Part shown: positions 26,741-34,132 of the stretch, one piece after another
How positions within the stretch are numbered: position 1 is the first letter of the stretch
Layout: each line of letters begins with the position of its first letter
Source: CAYZED01 sp964477445
Lineage (GTDB): Bacteria; Bacillota; Clostridia; Lutisporales; Lutisporaceae
Reading direction: 5' to 3'
NCBI GenBank assembly: GCA_964477445.1
Contig: CAYZED010000005.1
Location: forward strand, 1 to 64,000
DNA: 64,000 bases
Position numbers and translations under genes: made by a program
Notes under the pieces: generated by a model
What the model was told of the DNA's origin: nothing
Database searches by the model: none
What the model saw: the letters and a program-made list of their open reading frames with translations, nothing else

Positions 26741-26896
26741 TTCAAACACTCCGTGTACTATTCAATAATATATCATGGTTTTAATATAACAAATATCAGA
26801 GGAATGTCAATAAAACTTTGAAAAATCTAAGGTTGTAGCTTATAATTATGTTATTATTAGTTATGAAATATTCATAAACAAGAAAGGTAAAGATGA

Positions 26897-27043
26897 ATGA
26901 TTAAAAAATGTAGACAGTGCGGTTGCGTTTTAAAGTCTGAGGAAAACAATAAACTTTGCGAGAAATGTCGAGTAAAAAAAAGGAATCAACTTGTTGAAAT
27001 GAGAAATGCGGTTGTAGAAAAGAAACGCAAAAAAATATGGTAG
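26897..27043 (+). CDS. Small zinc-ribbon protein
   Basis: A 48-residue frame on the plus strand between two minus-strand glycosyltransferase genes. It starts MIKKCRQCGCVLKSEENN and has a second pair LCEKCRVKKRN, giving CxxC...CxxC of a zinc ribbon, then a basic helix rich in lysine and arginine. An AAAGGTAAAG sequence precedes the ATG. The conserved knuckle spacing and lack of alternatives in the 300-base gap make it a real gene. Its role is unknown; such proteins often bind nucleic acid or ribosomes. Confidence 0.65.
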   Translation: MIKKCRQCGCVLKSEENNKLCEKCRVKKRNQLVEMRNAVVEKKRKKIW

Positions 27044-27051
27044 ATTCATTG

Positions 27052-28023
27052 CTACTTAGTCGCTTTGAATATTTTATATATCTCTGAATAATAACTTATT
27101 TTTGGTGGAGTTTCGTTATATTCTTTCAAACTTCTATTAAACAATTCTTTTGATTCTGAAAATTCTCCATCACTTCTTAGAAGAATGGCTTTTAAGGCTA
27201 GTAATTCAGGCCTGTTTGGATAACTAGCTAACGAGTCTTCTGTTTTTTTAAGCAAATCGCTAAACTTGAACATATTACTTTCTTTCATCAATAGTATTTG
27301 GCACACTAAGGTTAATGGCCTATATTCTTTATCTCTAAAATTATTATTCTTCAATGCTAAATCAATGTGGAAAAGAGCCTTTATATGTTCATTGCCTATT
27401 CTATATGTGTCAGCTAAATAGAAGTTGATTTCGCTATCAGATGGATCTTTTTTTAATTCATTAATTAAAAGTGATAGATTTCTCCAGTATTTATTCTTGG
27501 TTTTTATTTCAGACGGATTATAACCTGAGTGAAATACTTTTATTTTACTACTTGCATCAGTATAAAGAAGTTCTGATTCTTCTTTGTAAAGATATTCGTG
27601 TATTGATCTTTTATACCTAATTAAGGGTGTATTTCTAAAAATCCTAACAACTTTGTTTGAAGCATAAGGAAAATCTTTATCAAATTCTAAATTATGAAAT
27701 CCGCAAAGAATTGCATCTTTTTTTTCGTTTTCGAGAAAAGACTTAAGAAAGGTCTTGTCCACTTCGATGAATTCATCTGCATCTATAAAAACTACCCAAT
27801 CTCCTATTGAATGATCTATGGCAAAGTTTCGTGCAGCCGAAAAATCATCAATCCATTCGAATTTGAATATTTGAGCATTAAAAGAAGTAGCAATTTCATA
27901 TGTTCGGTCATTTGAGCCAGTGTCGACTAAAACTATTTGGTCTGAAAATGGCACAAGAGAACTCAAACACTTTGCTATATTTATTTCTTCATTTTTTACA
28001 ATAATACAACTTGAAATTTTCAT
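27052..28023 (-). CDS. SunS-like family 2 glycosyltransferase with TPR C-terminus
   Basis: A 323-residue protein. The N-terminal GT-A domain (about 1-190) has ISSCIIVKNEE, VLVDTGSNDRT, FEWIDDFSAARNFAI and the metal-binding FIDADEF. Then VFHSGYNPSEIKTKNKYW leads into a helical TPR-like region (about 200-323). This layout and the H-x-GYNPSE motif resemble SunS, the S-glycosyltransferase that modifies the peptide sublancin. The family also contains many proteins of unknown target. ATG 28023 has AAAGAG eight bases upstream; the ATG at 28041 lacks one. It lies 67 bases after the peptide gene at 28090-28215 on the same strand, separated by an attenuating hairpin. I infer that the peptide is its substrate. 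Confidence 0.85.
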   Translation of the reverse strand: MKISSCIIVKNEEINIAKCLSSLVPFSDQIVLVDTGSNDRTYEIATSFNAQIFKFEWIDDFSAARNFAIDHSIGDWVVFIDADEFIEVDKTFLKSFLENEKKDAILCGFHNLEFDKDFPYASNKVVRIFRNTPLIRYKRSIHEYLYKEESELLYTDASSKIKVFHSGYNPSEIKTKNKYWRNLSLLINELKKDPSDSEINFYLADTYRIGNEHIKALFHIDLALKNNNFRDKEYRPLTLVCQILLMKESNMFKFSDLLKKTEDSLASYPNRPELLALKAILLRSDGEFSESKELFNRSLKEYNETPPKISYYSEIYKIFKATK

Positions 28024-28049
28024 GTTTATAACTCTTTTCAAAATTGAAT

Positions 28050-28076
28050 AAAAAAATGCCTAATTAAAATTAGGCA
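28050..28076 (-). terminator. Attenuator hairpin between peptide gene and glycosyltransferase
   Basis: On the minus strand TGCCTAAT (28076-28069) pairs perfectly with ATTAGGCA (28064-28057) over a four-base loop, then seven T. It starts 13 bases after the peptide stop and ends 26 bases before the glycosyltransferase ATG. A leaky terminator here would give much more peptide than enzyme. Confidence 0.8.
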
Positions 28077-28089
28077 ATAGTTTTTATAT

Positions 28090-28215
28090 TTAACTAGGGG
28101 ACACTACAGGTGGTCTTCCTGGTGTTGAGGTACTTGCTAAGGTGACTTCTCTTAATTGGGCATGTTTTGTTAAAACAGGTTTTTTGTAATCCAGTTTCTT
28201 AACATTGTTTTCCAT
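28090..28215 (-). CDS. RiPP-like precursor peptide with lasso-type leader motif
   Basis: A 41-residue frame with a strong ribosome site (TAAGGAG, eight bases before ATG 28215) and its own promoter. The N-terminal part has Y10-K-K-P13-V-L15-x3-A19-x5-T25, which is the Y-x2-P-x-L-x3-G-x5-T leader pattern bound by PqqD-like recognition domains in lasso systems, with Ala for Gly. After T25-L26 the remaining ASTSTPGRPPVVSPS is rich in Ser, Thr and Pro. It has no Asp or Glu at core position 7-9, so a lasso ring cannot form, and no Cys, so it is not a classical glycocin or lanthipeptide. Ser/Thr would suit O-glycosylation by the SunS-like enzyme downstream. No cyclase, protease, PqqD or dedicated exporter lies nearby. 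Gene is well supported; function is inference. Confidence 0.75.
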   Translation of the reverse strand: MENNVKKLDYKKPVLTKHAQLREVTLASTSTPGRPPVVSPS

Positions 28216-28265
28216 GTCGTCAACTCCTTATTACGAATTTTATTGTTTTTACTACTATAATATAG

Positions 28266-28294
28266 AATATAATCAATAGGAGTTAATAAGTCAA
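28266..28294 (-). promoter_or_regulatory. Promoter of the peptide gene
   Basis: On the minus strand TTGACT (28294-28289), 17 bases, TATATT (28271-28266), giving a leader of about 45 bases before ATG 28215. Its -35 box is eight bases from that of the divergent PadR promoter. Confidence 0.65.
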
Positions 28295-28302
28295 TATAAT
28301 AT

Positions 28303-28351
28303 TTGACTAACATATCAAATTGATATATCATAAACGTATCAAGTTGATATG
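28303..28351 (+). promoter_or_regulatory. PadR promoter with two palindromic operators
   Basis: TTGACT (28303-28308), 17 bases, TATCAT (28326-28331). Two palindromes of the same type overlap and follow it: ATATCAAATTGATAT (28312-28326) and TATCAAGTTGATA (28337-28349), centres 24 bp apart. The PadR protein encoded next is the obvious ligand and would repress itself; the divergent peptide promoter is close enough to be affected. Confidence 0.7.
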
Positions 28352-28376
28352 TTTTTCACGTTGAGAAAGGAATAAA

Positions 28377-28972
28377 ATGGGAAGAGAAAATAAAACAAGT
28401 TATGTAATTTTAGGACTGTTGTCACACGAAGATTTAACTGGATATGAGATTAAGAAAAGAATTGATTCGACTTTAAATTATTTTTGGAGTGCTGGCTTGG
28501 TCAGATTTATCCGACATTGAATACTATGCTTATGAGTGGTTTAGTTGAAAAAAGAATAGAAAACATGGGACAAAAAATGGAACGGATTATTTACACTATT
28601 ACTGAGGACGGAAGAAATCAATTAAAGACATGGTTATCACAAGGTGTAGAAGAAGAGACAGTTAAATTTGAAATCCTCCTTAAAGTCTTTTTTGGAAGTA
28701 TGATAGAACCAAAAAAGAATATTGATAATATTTATGCCTTCAAAAATAAACATATAGAAGATAATTTCATTTTAAAAAAGTATGAAGAACAACTAAAAAG
28801 TATACAAGATCAAAGCGCTGATCATATATACTATTTACTTACGGTTTTATTTGGAAGAAAAATAAATGAAGCTTATTTAGAATGGGCAGATGAAGCCGTG
28901 AAAATTCTTGAGGAATTAGATGAAACACAAACCAATAATCAAAACCAAAATGGAGGGGATATCAATGACTAG
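28377..28972 (+). pseudogene. PadR-family regulator with one frameshift
   Basis: ATG 28377 starts a PadR winged helix (TSYVILGLLSHEDLTGYEIKKRID, then YFWSAG). The frame then slips at GGCTTGG near 28496: family members read F-W-x-x-x-x-x-QIYPTL, and restoring one T gives SAGFGQIYPTLNTMLMSGLVEK. From there the protein runs on to 28972 with the usual C-terminal helices. The corrected length is about 198 residues. The slip is in a short T run, so a sequence error is quite possible. The stop codon overlaps the polyferredoxin start by eight bases. Two palindromic operators in its promoter suggest autoregulation. Confidence 0.8.
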
Positions 28973-29690
28973 ACAAAACATTAGGAAGGCGATAATTGTT
29001 TTTTCTTTTCTTTTGTTTCCAATAACTTTATACTATTTTTCGCCGTATTTAATAATTCAAGGAGCTATAGAGGGTATCATAACGGGGAGTTTTATCGTGT
29101 TTTTAACAATGCTGGTAACTTCGATTTTTTTCGGCAGACTTTTTTGTGGGTGGATATGTCCAGCGGGTGGGCTACAGGAATGCGCAATTATCGTAAAAGA
29201 TAAGAGGGCAAAGGGCGGAAAACTAAATAGAATTAAGTACTTTATTTGGGCGTTTTGGATTATTATTATAATATCGATTAGTATTTCTGTTGGCGGTTTC
29301 AAAATGGTAGATTTCTTTTATCAGACTACTTATGGAATTTCCGTAGCAAACCCATACGCGTTTATTATATATTATGGAGTTGTTTTTCTTATATTTGGTT
29401 TGTCCTTGTTCGCAGGAAAAAGAAGTTTTTGTCATTATGTTTGTTGGATGGCCCCATTTATGGTAATTGGTTTAAGAATCAGAGGTATATTAAAAATCCC
29501 ATATTTTCATCTCGCAGTGGAAAAAGAAAAATGCATTGACTGTAAGCAATGCACAAAAAAATGCCCTATGAGTTTAGATGTAAATGAAAATGTTAAAATT
29601 GATAAAATTCAAAATGATGAGTGTATTCTTTGCTTAGAATGTGTGGATGCTTGCCCGAAAAAAGTCATCAGTTTGAAATTCGACAAATGA
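28965..29690 (+). CDS. NapH-like membrane polyferredoxin (short form)
   Basis: A 241-residue membrane protein with four or five helices (IIVFSFLLFPITLYYF, FIVFLTMLVTSIFFG, FIWAFWIIIIISIS, FIIYYGVVFLIFGLSLF), cysteine motifs FCGWICPAGG and FCHYVCWMAP, and two ferredoxin motifs at the end (CIDCKQCTKKCP, CILCLECVDACP). ATG 28965 has GGAGGGGAT upstream; longer frames overlap the PadR gene. It is co-transcribed with the PadR regulator and overlaps it, so its expression follows whatever PadR senses. Likely electron transfer between cytoplasmic ferredoxin and a membrane partner that is not encoded here. Confidence 0.85.
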   Translation: MTRQNIRKAIIVFSFLLFPITLYYFSPYLIIQGAIEGIITGSFIVFLTMLVTSIFFGRLFCGWICPAGGLQECAIIVKDKRAKGGKLNRIKYFIWAFWIIIIISISISVGGFKMVDFFYQTTYGISVANPYAFIIYYGVVFLIFGLSLFAGKRSFCHYVCWMAPFMVIGLRIRGILKIPYFHLAVEKEKCIDCKQCTKKCPMSLDVNENVKIDKIQNDECILCLECVDACPKKVISLKFDK

Positions 29691-29725
29691 AGTCAAAATT
29701 CTTATCCGCGCTTGACAAATCTCGA

Positions 29726-30808
29726 TTAACGTCTTATAGCCCAACGCAATTTAGCAGATTTTGCTCTGCTATTTAATGAGCATTCTTCAACAGTTGGTCT
29801 TATAGGTTCAGGAGCTATTTCTTTGTATATACCTTCGCGGAAAAAGTGCTGAAAGGATTTTTTCACCAGACGATCTTCGCCCGAATGAAAAGAAAGAATA
29901 GCAACCCGCCCACCGGGAGATAGCACCATTGGAAGTTTTTCTAAAAACCTATATAGAACGTCAAGTTCTCTATTTACATCAATTCTTAAAGCTTGAAAGC
30001 AGCGCTGACAGGCTTTTTTTATTGCTTCTTCTTTGTCTTTTTTTGGCAAAAATTGCAATGATTTAGTTATGATTTCTCGAAGTGCAGTGGTTGTTAAGAT
30101 TTCATTTCCGTTATTAATTTCTGAAATAATATCACGTGAAATTACATTTGCGTTGGGTTCATCAGAGTTTTCTGTTAACATACCCTCGAGCTCTTCAAGC
30201 GTTATTGTTCGGAGTCTTTCCGATGCTGATTTGCCTTTTTTAGGATTCAAACGTAAATCGAGAGGGCCTTCTGTTTTAAATGAAAAGCCTCTATCCGGAT
30301 TGTCTATTTGCATCGAAGAAACACCTAAATCGGCTAACACAAAGTTCAATGGGCCTGACTCATAAAATATTTCGTCAATTTGAGCGAAATTCATTTGTTT
30401 AATAGTTAATATTTCAGTTCCGTAACCTAATTTCTCTAAACGAGATTGAGTTCGCGGCAGCTCGATTGGATCCACATCAACAGCATAGAGATGTCCGCTC
30501 GAATCTAAGCATTTGAGCATTTCAAGCGTATGCCCGCCATAACCAAGAGTGGCATCAAATCCAATTTGTCCAGGTGTAATTTCCAGTATGTCTAGTATTT
30601 CGTTGACGCAAATTGAAATGTGCATTCCCGCTGGGGTGCTTCCTTTTTTTATTACCTTCTCAATAGTATCAGAATATTTTTCTGGCTGTAATTCTTTGTA
30701 TTTTTCTTTAAAAGTCCTTGGGTGAGTGCCGCTATATCTTATTCTTCTTTGAGGTTTATTGTTTTGATCATTATCGAGTTCATTTGGATTTTTTGAGTGA
30801 TCGTGCAT
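29726..30808 (-). CDS. rsmH: 16S rRNA (cytosine-1402-N4)-methyltransferase RsmH, orphan copy
   Basis: A 360-residue protein. Residues from about 55 on match RsmH/MraW: STPAGMHISICVNEI (family PVLL-x-EV), DATLGYGGHT (SAM motif), AVDVDPIE, FVLADLGVSSMQIDNPDRGFS, LRLNPKKG, AFQALRIDVNREL and LSFHSGEDRLVK. The first ~50 residues are an extra basic, polar extension (HSKNPNELDNDQNNKPQRR). The ordinary rsmH lies in the cell-wall dcw cluster; here the neighbours are a polyferredoxin and a histidine kinase, so this is probably a second, divergent copy. Its motif VNREL and the start of the SAM motif (DATLGYGG instead of DxTxGxGGH) fit the family. Whether it still modifies position 1402 is not known. Confidence 0.88.
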   Translation of the reverse strand: MHDHSKNPNELDNDQNNKPQRRIRYSGTHPRTFKEKYKELQPEKYSDTIEKVIKKGSTPAGMHISICVNEILDILEITPGQIGFDATLGYGGHTLEMLKCLDSSGHLYAVDVDPIELPRTQSRLEKLGYGTEILTIKQMNFAQIDEIFYESGPLNFVLADLGVSSMQIDNPDRGFSFKTEGPLDLRLNPKKGKSASERLRTITLEELEGMLTENSDEPNANVISRDIISEINNGNEILTTTALREIITKSLQFLPKKDKEEAIKKACQRCFQALRIDVNRELDVLYRFLEKLPMVLSPGGRVAILSFHSGEDRLVKKSFQHFFREGIYKEIAPEPIRPTVEECSLNSRAKSAKLRWAIRR

Positions 30809-30968
30809 TTGTTTCTCCGTTCATTTCATTTCAATTTAATGGATATAGTGCGAAGCGACTTCGCTGCATTTATTTTATGAGTAAATACATAAATTCTAGA
30901 GAATATATTGAATTCTTAAAGAAACTGATTCATCGAAGCCAACTCTGCTCTCTTAATATATCATCACA

Positions 30969-32441
30969 TTAAGAATGTGTCGACGTAGAAATCGGAAGTT
31001 GAATTAGAATAGAGGTGCCTTTATTGAGCTCGCTTTCAATTGATAAATGGCCTTCATGTAGCTCAACGAGATGTTTTGCGATAGATAGACCAAGACCTGT
31101 GCCAGAGGTTTCACCAGATTTGTCTGCTTTATAAAAACGATTCCAAATATAAGGCAATTCATCTTTTGGTATTCCATACCCTTGGTCTATAATTCTAATA
31201 TTTATCATTGTGTCAAAATTAAGTTCGATATTTATGCTGGTTTTTTCAGGAGAATATTTAATAGCGTTATCAAGGAAAATTATAAATAGTTGTCTTAGCC
31301 TATCATAGTCAGCAAAAACCTCGGGGAAATTGTCGGGCTGAAGATAATGAATATCAATACTTTTTTTAAGTGAAATAGTTTTCATGTTTCTTACTACATC
31401 TAAAAGAAGATTTGAAATGGAGATATTATCTTTTTTTAAGATTGTTTTTCCTGACTGCATCCTAGACAGTTCGAGTAAGTCTTCTACCAGTCTTTCTAGG
31501 CTTCGAGTTTCGGATGTCATTCTACCAAGATAACGCGTAATATCTTCGGGTTTATCTATTGTACCATCGGATAAGGCTTCCAATGAACCTTTTATGATAG
31601 TTAAAGGTGTTCTGAATTCATGAGAAATATTAGCCACAAAATCGCGCCGTACCTGCTCTAGTTTGTTTATTTCTTCCATCGCTTCATTTAACTCTGACGC
31701 CAACATATCAAGAGAACTTCCTAATTCGCCGATTTCATCATGGCTTTTAATATTTGTACGAATATTATAATTTCCAAGTGCCATTTCAAGTGCCGCAATG
31801 TTCATTTTTTTTAATGGTCGTGTAAATAAGATCGAAAAAAATATTCCCAACCCTAAAGCTATTATAAGAGAAGTAATTATACTAATCATAAGTATATATA
31901 TAATTTTATATAAAGCATCATTTATACCTGTAATGGGTGCGTTTAGTATCACAGAGCCAATAACATTTTTATCTGAATTTAAAATAGGAACACCGACCGT
32001 TAAGGCAACCTCGTTATAAAAATCGCTGAAAGTTTTACTATTTGATTCTTTATTTAAATGAACCTCGATAATCATATCTTTTACTTCCTTGGGTATTTCC
32101 TTAGTGCTATATGAATATTCTTCGTTACCGTTAGGGCCTGAGCCTTTTCCAGTTAGAGTCAAGGGATTTCCATTTTCATCAGTTATCCACACTTTGGCTT
32201 CAGTCATTGTATCGATGAAACGCATGAATCCACCGAAACCACGCATTTGTCCGTTACTTTGCATGTTTTCTGATAAGATTTCCGAAATGTTTTGTGCTCT
32301 ATCGAACATAGTTTTTTCTCTAGTTTCATAGGTATAATTCTGAAAAATTTGTATGAAAATAAAACCGATAGTGAGCATTGAAATCAAAACGATAACGACA
32401 AGTCCCAACGTTAATTTAAATGATAATTTTAGCTTAAGCAT
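30969..32441 (-). CDS. Sensor histidine kinase (TM-sensor-TM-HAMP-HisKA-HATPase)
   Basis: A 490-residue membrane kinase: first helix about 9-30, an extracytoplasmic sensor of ~145 residues with a Gly-rich stretch (MRGFGGFMRF), second helix about 178-203 (IIYILMISIITSLIIALGLGIF), HAMP, HisKA with H274 (NISHEFRTPL), and HATPase with DQGYGIPKDEL and GTGLGLSIAKHLVE. The response regulator gene lies directly upstream (39 bases) on the same strand, so the two form one operon read toward 30969. Resembles PhoR/ResE-type kinases. A divergent secreted DUF2680 protein begins on the other side of the shared promoter region and may be a target. Confidence 0.92.
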   Translation of the reverse strand: MLKLKLSFKLTLGLVVIVLISMLTIGFIFIQIFQNYTYETREKTMFDRAQNISEILSENMQSNGQMRGFGGFMRFIDTMTEAKVWITDENGNPLTLTGKGSGPNGNEEYSYSTKEIPKEVKDMIIEVHLNKESNSKTFSDFYNEVALTVGVPILNSDKNVIGSVILNAPITGINDALYKIIYILMISIITSLIIALGLGIFFSILFTRPLKKMNIAALEMALGNYNIRTNIKSHDEIGELGSSLDMLASELNEAMEEINKLEQVRRDFVANISHEFRTPLTIIKGSLEALSDGTIDKPEDITRYLGRMTSETRSLERLVEDLLELSRMQSGKTILKKDNISISNLLLDVVRNMKTISLKKSIDIHYLQPDNFPEVFADYDRLRQLFIIFLDNAIKYSPEKTSINIELNFDTMINIRIIDQGYGIPKDELPYIWNRFYKADKSGETSGTGLGLSIAKHLVELHEGHLSIESELNKGTSILIQLPISTSTHS

Positions 32442-32480
32442 CTTTCACCTCATAACTAATTTGTTCCGTGGAAACTATAT

Positions 32481-33176
32481 TTACAAGTGCAAATTTGGAT
32501 CAAATTTGTAACCTACGCCCCATATAGTTTTTATATCCCAAACGTTATCATCTTTAATACCTATTTTTGCTCGGAGCCGTTTAATGTGCGTATCAACTGT
32601 TCTGGCATCGCCAAAATAATCATATCCCCAAACACTGTTGAGTAGGTTTTCGCGACTAAAAACTTTTCCGGGATTAGAAGCTAATAGCCATAAAATCTCA
32701 ATCTCTTTTTTTGTTAGATTTACGACTTCGTTGTTCACTATTACTTCATATTCAGAGATGTTAATCTCAAGACCAGGGTATTTTAATAAATCTTTTTTAT
32801 CATCCTCAGATATATCTATTCGCCTTAAAATCGCTCGAATTCTTGCCATTACTTCCTGCGGACTAAACGGTTTCACAATATAATCATCAGCGCCGTTATC
32901 AAGTCCCATAATGCGGTCAAAATCTTCTCCCTTTGCGGTAACCATTATTATAGGAACATTTGAGGTTTTACGTATACGCTTACATACTTCAAATCCGTCC
33001 AATTTTGGCATCATAACATCTAATAAAATTAAAATTGGCGAATATTGTGTAAACATATTTATAGCGCTTTCTCCATCGCGCGCTGTTATTGGCATATAAC
33101 CTTCCTTAGAAACATAAGTCTTTAGGATATCTACAATACCTTCGTTATCATCTGCAATCAAAATATACTTATTCAT
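32481..33176 (-). CDS. OmpR-family response regulator
   Basis: A 231-residue regulator: receiver with D8/D9 acidic pair (ILIADDNEG), phospho-acceptor D53 (LILLDVMMPK), T/K switch residues (IMVTAKG, YIVKPFSP), then a winged-helix DNA-binding domain (LTKKEIEILWLLASNPGKVFSRENLL, DARTVDTHIKRLRAKI). ACGGAGG precedes ATG 33176. First gene of the two-component operon with the kinase at 30969. Its promoter region holds three copies of a 13-bp AT repeat. Confidence 0.94.
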   Translation of the reverse strand: MNKYILIADDNEGIVDILKTYVSKEGYMPITARDGESAINMFTQYSPILILLDVMMPKLDGFEVCKRIRKTSNVPIIMVTAKGEDFDRIMGLDNGADDYIVKPFSPQEVMARIRAILRRIDISEDDKKDLLKYPGLEINISEYEVIVNNEVVNLTKKEIEILWLLASNPGKVFSRENLLNSVWGYDYFGDARTVDTHIKRLRAKIGIKDDNVWDIKTIWGVGYKFDPNLHL

Positions 33177-33189
33177 TTGAACCTCCGTT

Positions 33190-33246
33190 ATTAGATACTA
33201 TTATATATATGTATTATATATATGTATTATATATATGTATTATATC
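33190..33246. repeat. Three tandem 13-bp AT repeats
   Basis: The unit ATATATATGTATT is repeated three times with the same flanks (about 33195-33243) directly upstream of the response regulator start. It consists only of A, T and one G, so it is prone to slippage and could vary between strains. It lies where the operon promoter should be. Confidence 0.7.
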
Positions 33247-33408
33247 ATTTGAGGCAATATTAATTGTGACAAAACAATGGCGTTTAGAATGACACATTTA
33301 ATTCGATTTTGTGACAAACTTTTGCCACAATTAAAAACTATTATACATTTAGAAGAACAAATCAAATAAAAGATATTGTTCGGAAAAAATAAAAGGAGAG
33401 AACAAAAA

Positions 33409-33966
33409 ATGAAAAATTCAAAGAAGGTATTAGTTTTAGGATTGGTAATTTCGATACTAAGTATTCCAACAGTGGCGTTTGCGGCGGATATAAAATCGCC
33501 AGCAGATATAGTGGCAGCACTGACGGGAAAGACCGTAACTCAAGTTACAGCTGAGAGAGCCTCAGGAAAGACTTATGGAACTATCGCAAAGGATGCAGGG
33601 AAACTTGATGAATTTAAAAAAGAAACTTTGGTACAAAAGAAACTAGTTTTGGATCAGCAGGTCAAAGACAAGAAAATAACTCAAGCACAAGCGGACACTG
33701 TATATACATCTTTAAAAAATAATCAGGCTACCTGTGATGCCACTGGCTCAGCAAAAATTGGTTCAAAAAATGGAGTAGGATTTGGAAGTCAAGGAACATT
33801 AAATGGAACTAAGGCTGGAATTGGAAACGGGAATGGCAAGGCGACTCTAAGTAAAGGAACAGGCAATGGTCGTGGTAATGGCGGGCTCGGAGCTGGAAGC
33901 ACACGAGGAAATGGAAATGTGAATAGAACGGGCGTTTGTGACGGAACTGGAATCGTAGTTAACTAG
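33409..33966 (+). CDS. Secreted DUF2680 protein with Gly/Asn-rich tail
   Basis: A 185-residue exported protein. Residues 1-25 are a signal peptide (KKVLVLGLVISILSIPTVAFAA). The DUF2680 domain follows: TGKTVTQVTAERASGKTYGTIAKDAGKLDEFK and KKITQAQADTVYTSLKNN. The last ~80 residues are rich in Gly, Asn, Thr and Lys with two isolated cysteines (one at the end of DUF2680, one near the C-terminus). AAAGGAGAG precedes ATG 33409. The family is common in Clostridia and has no known function. It diverges from the two-component operon and is followed by a clear terminator, so it is a single-gene unit that this system may control. Confidence 0.85.
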   Translation: MKNSKKVLVLGLVISILSIPTVAFAADIKSPADIVAALTGKTVTQVTAERASGKTYGTIAKDAGKLDEFKKETLVQKKLVLDQQVKDKKITQAQADTVYTSLKNNQATCDATGSAKIGSKNGVGFGSQGTLNGTKAGIGNGNGKATLSKGTGNGRGNGGLGAGSTRGNGNVNRTGVCDGTGIVVN

Positions 33967-33986
33967 AAAAAGAATAAAATCATGTA

Positions 33987-34018
33987 ACATGCTCGATTTA
34001 TTTTGAGCATGTTTTTTT
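33987..34018 (+). terminator. Terminator after the DUF2680 gene
   Basis: ACATGCTC pairs perfectly with GAGCATGT over a ten-base loop, followed by TTTTTTT (34012-34018). Confidence 0.9.
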
Positions 34019-34058
34019 ATAAAGAAAACGGATATAGGGAAAGAAGTATATTAATAAG

Positions 34059-34112
34059 TTATTGACATATGCCCAAAACCGTTGTATGATAGTAATTAGC
34101 ATATGCCAATAA
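34059..34112 (+). promoter_or_regulatory. Promoter with paired operator arms, copy 1
   Basis: TTATTGACATATGC (34059-34072) and GCATATGCCAATAA (34099-34112) are inverted copies with one mismatch, starts 40 bp apart. The left arm contains the -35 box TTGACA (34062-34067); the -10 box TATGAT (34085-34090) follows at 17 bases, between the arms. The same arrangement occurs at 35066-35119. A dimeric or tetrameric repressor would cover the promoter. Confidence 0.75.
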
Positions 34113-34132
34113 AAAACAAGGAGTGATTTATT

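Noticed and set aside
28090..28215. Ordinary lasso peptide precursor
   Set aside because: The leader motif fits, but the core has no Asp or Glu at positions 7-9 and no asparagine-synthetase-like cyclase, protease or PqqD gene is within 10 kb.
30850..30870. GCGAAG/CTTCGC hairpin as a terminator
   Set aside because: The stem is clear but no T run follows on either strand; too little to assign a function.
33190..33246. CRISPR array or origin of replication
   Set aside because: Repeats are only 13 bp, contiguous without spacers, and no DnaA boxes or cas genes are nearby.
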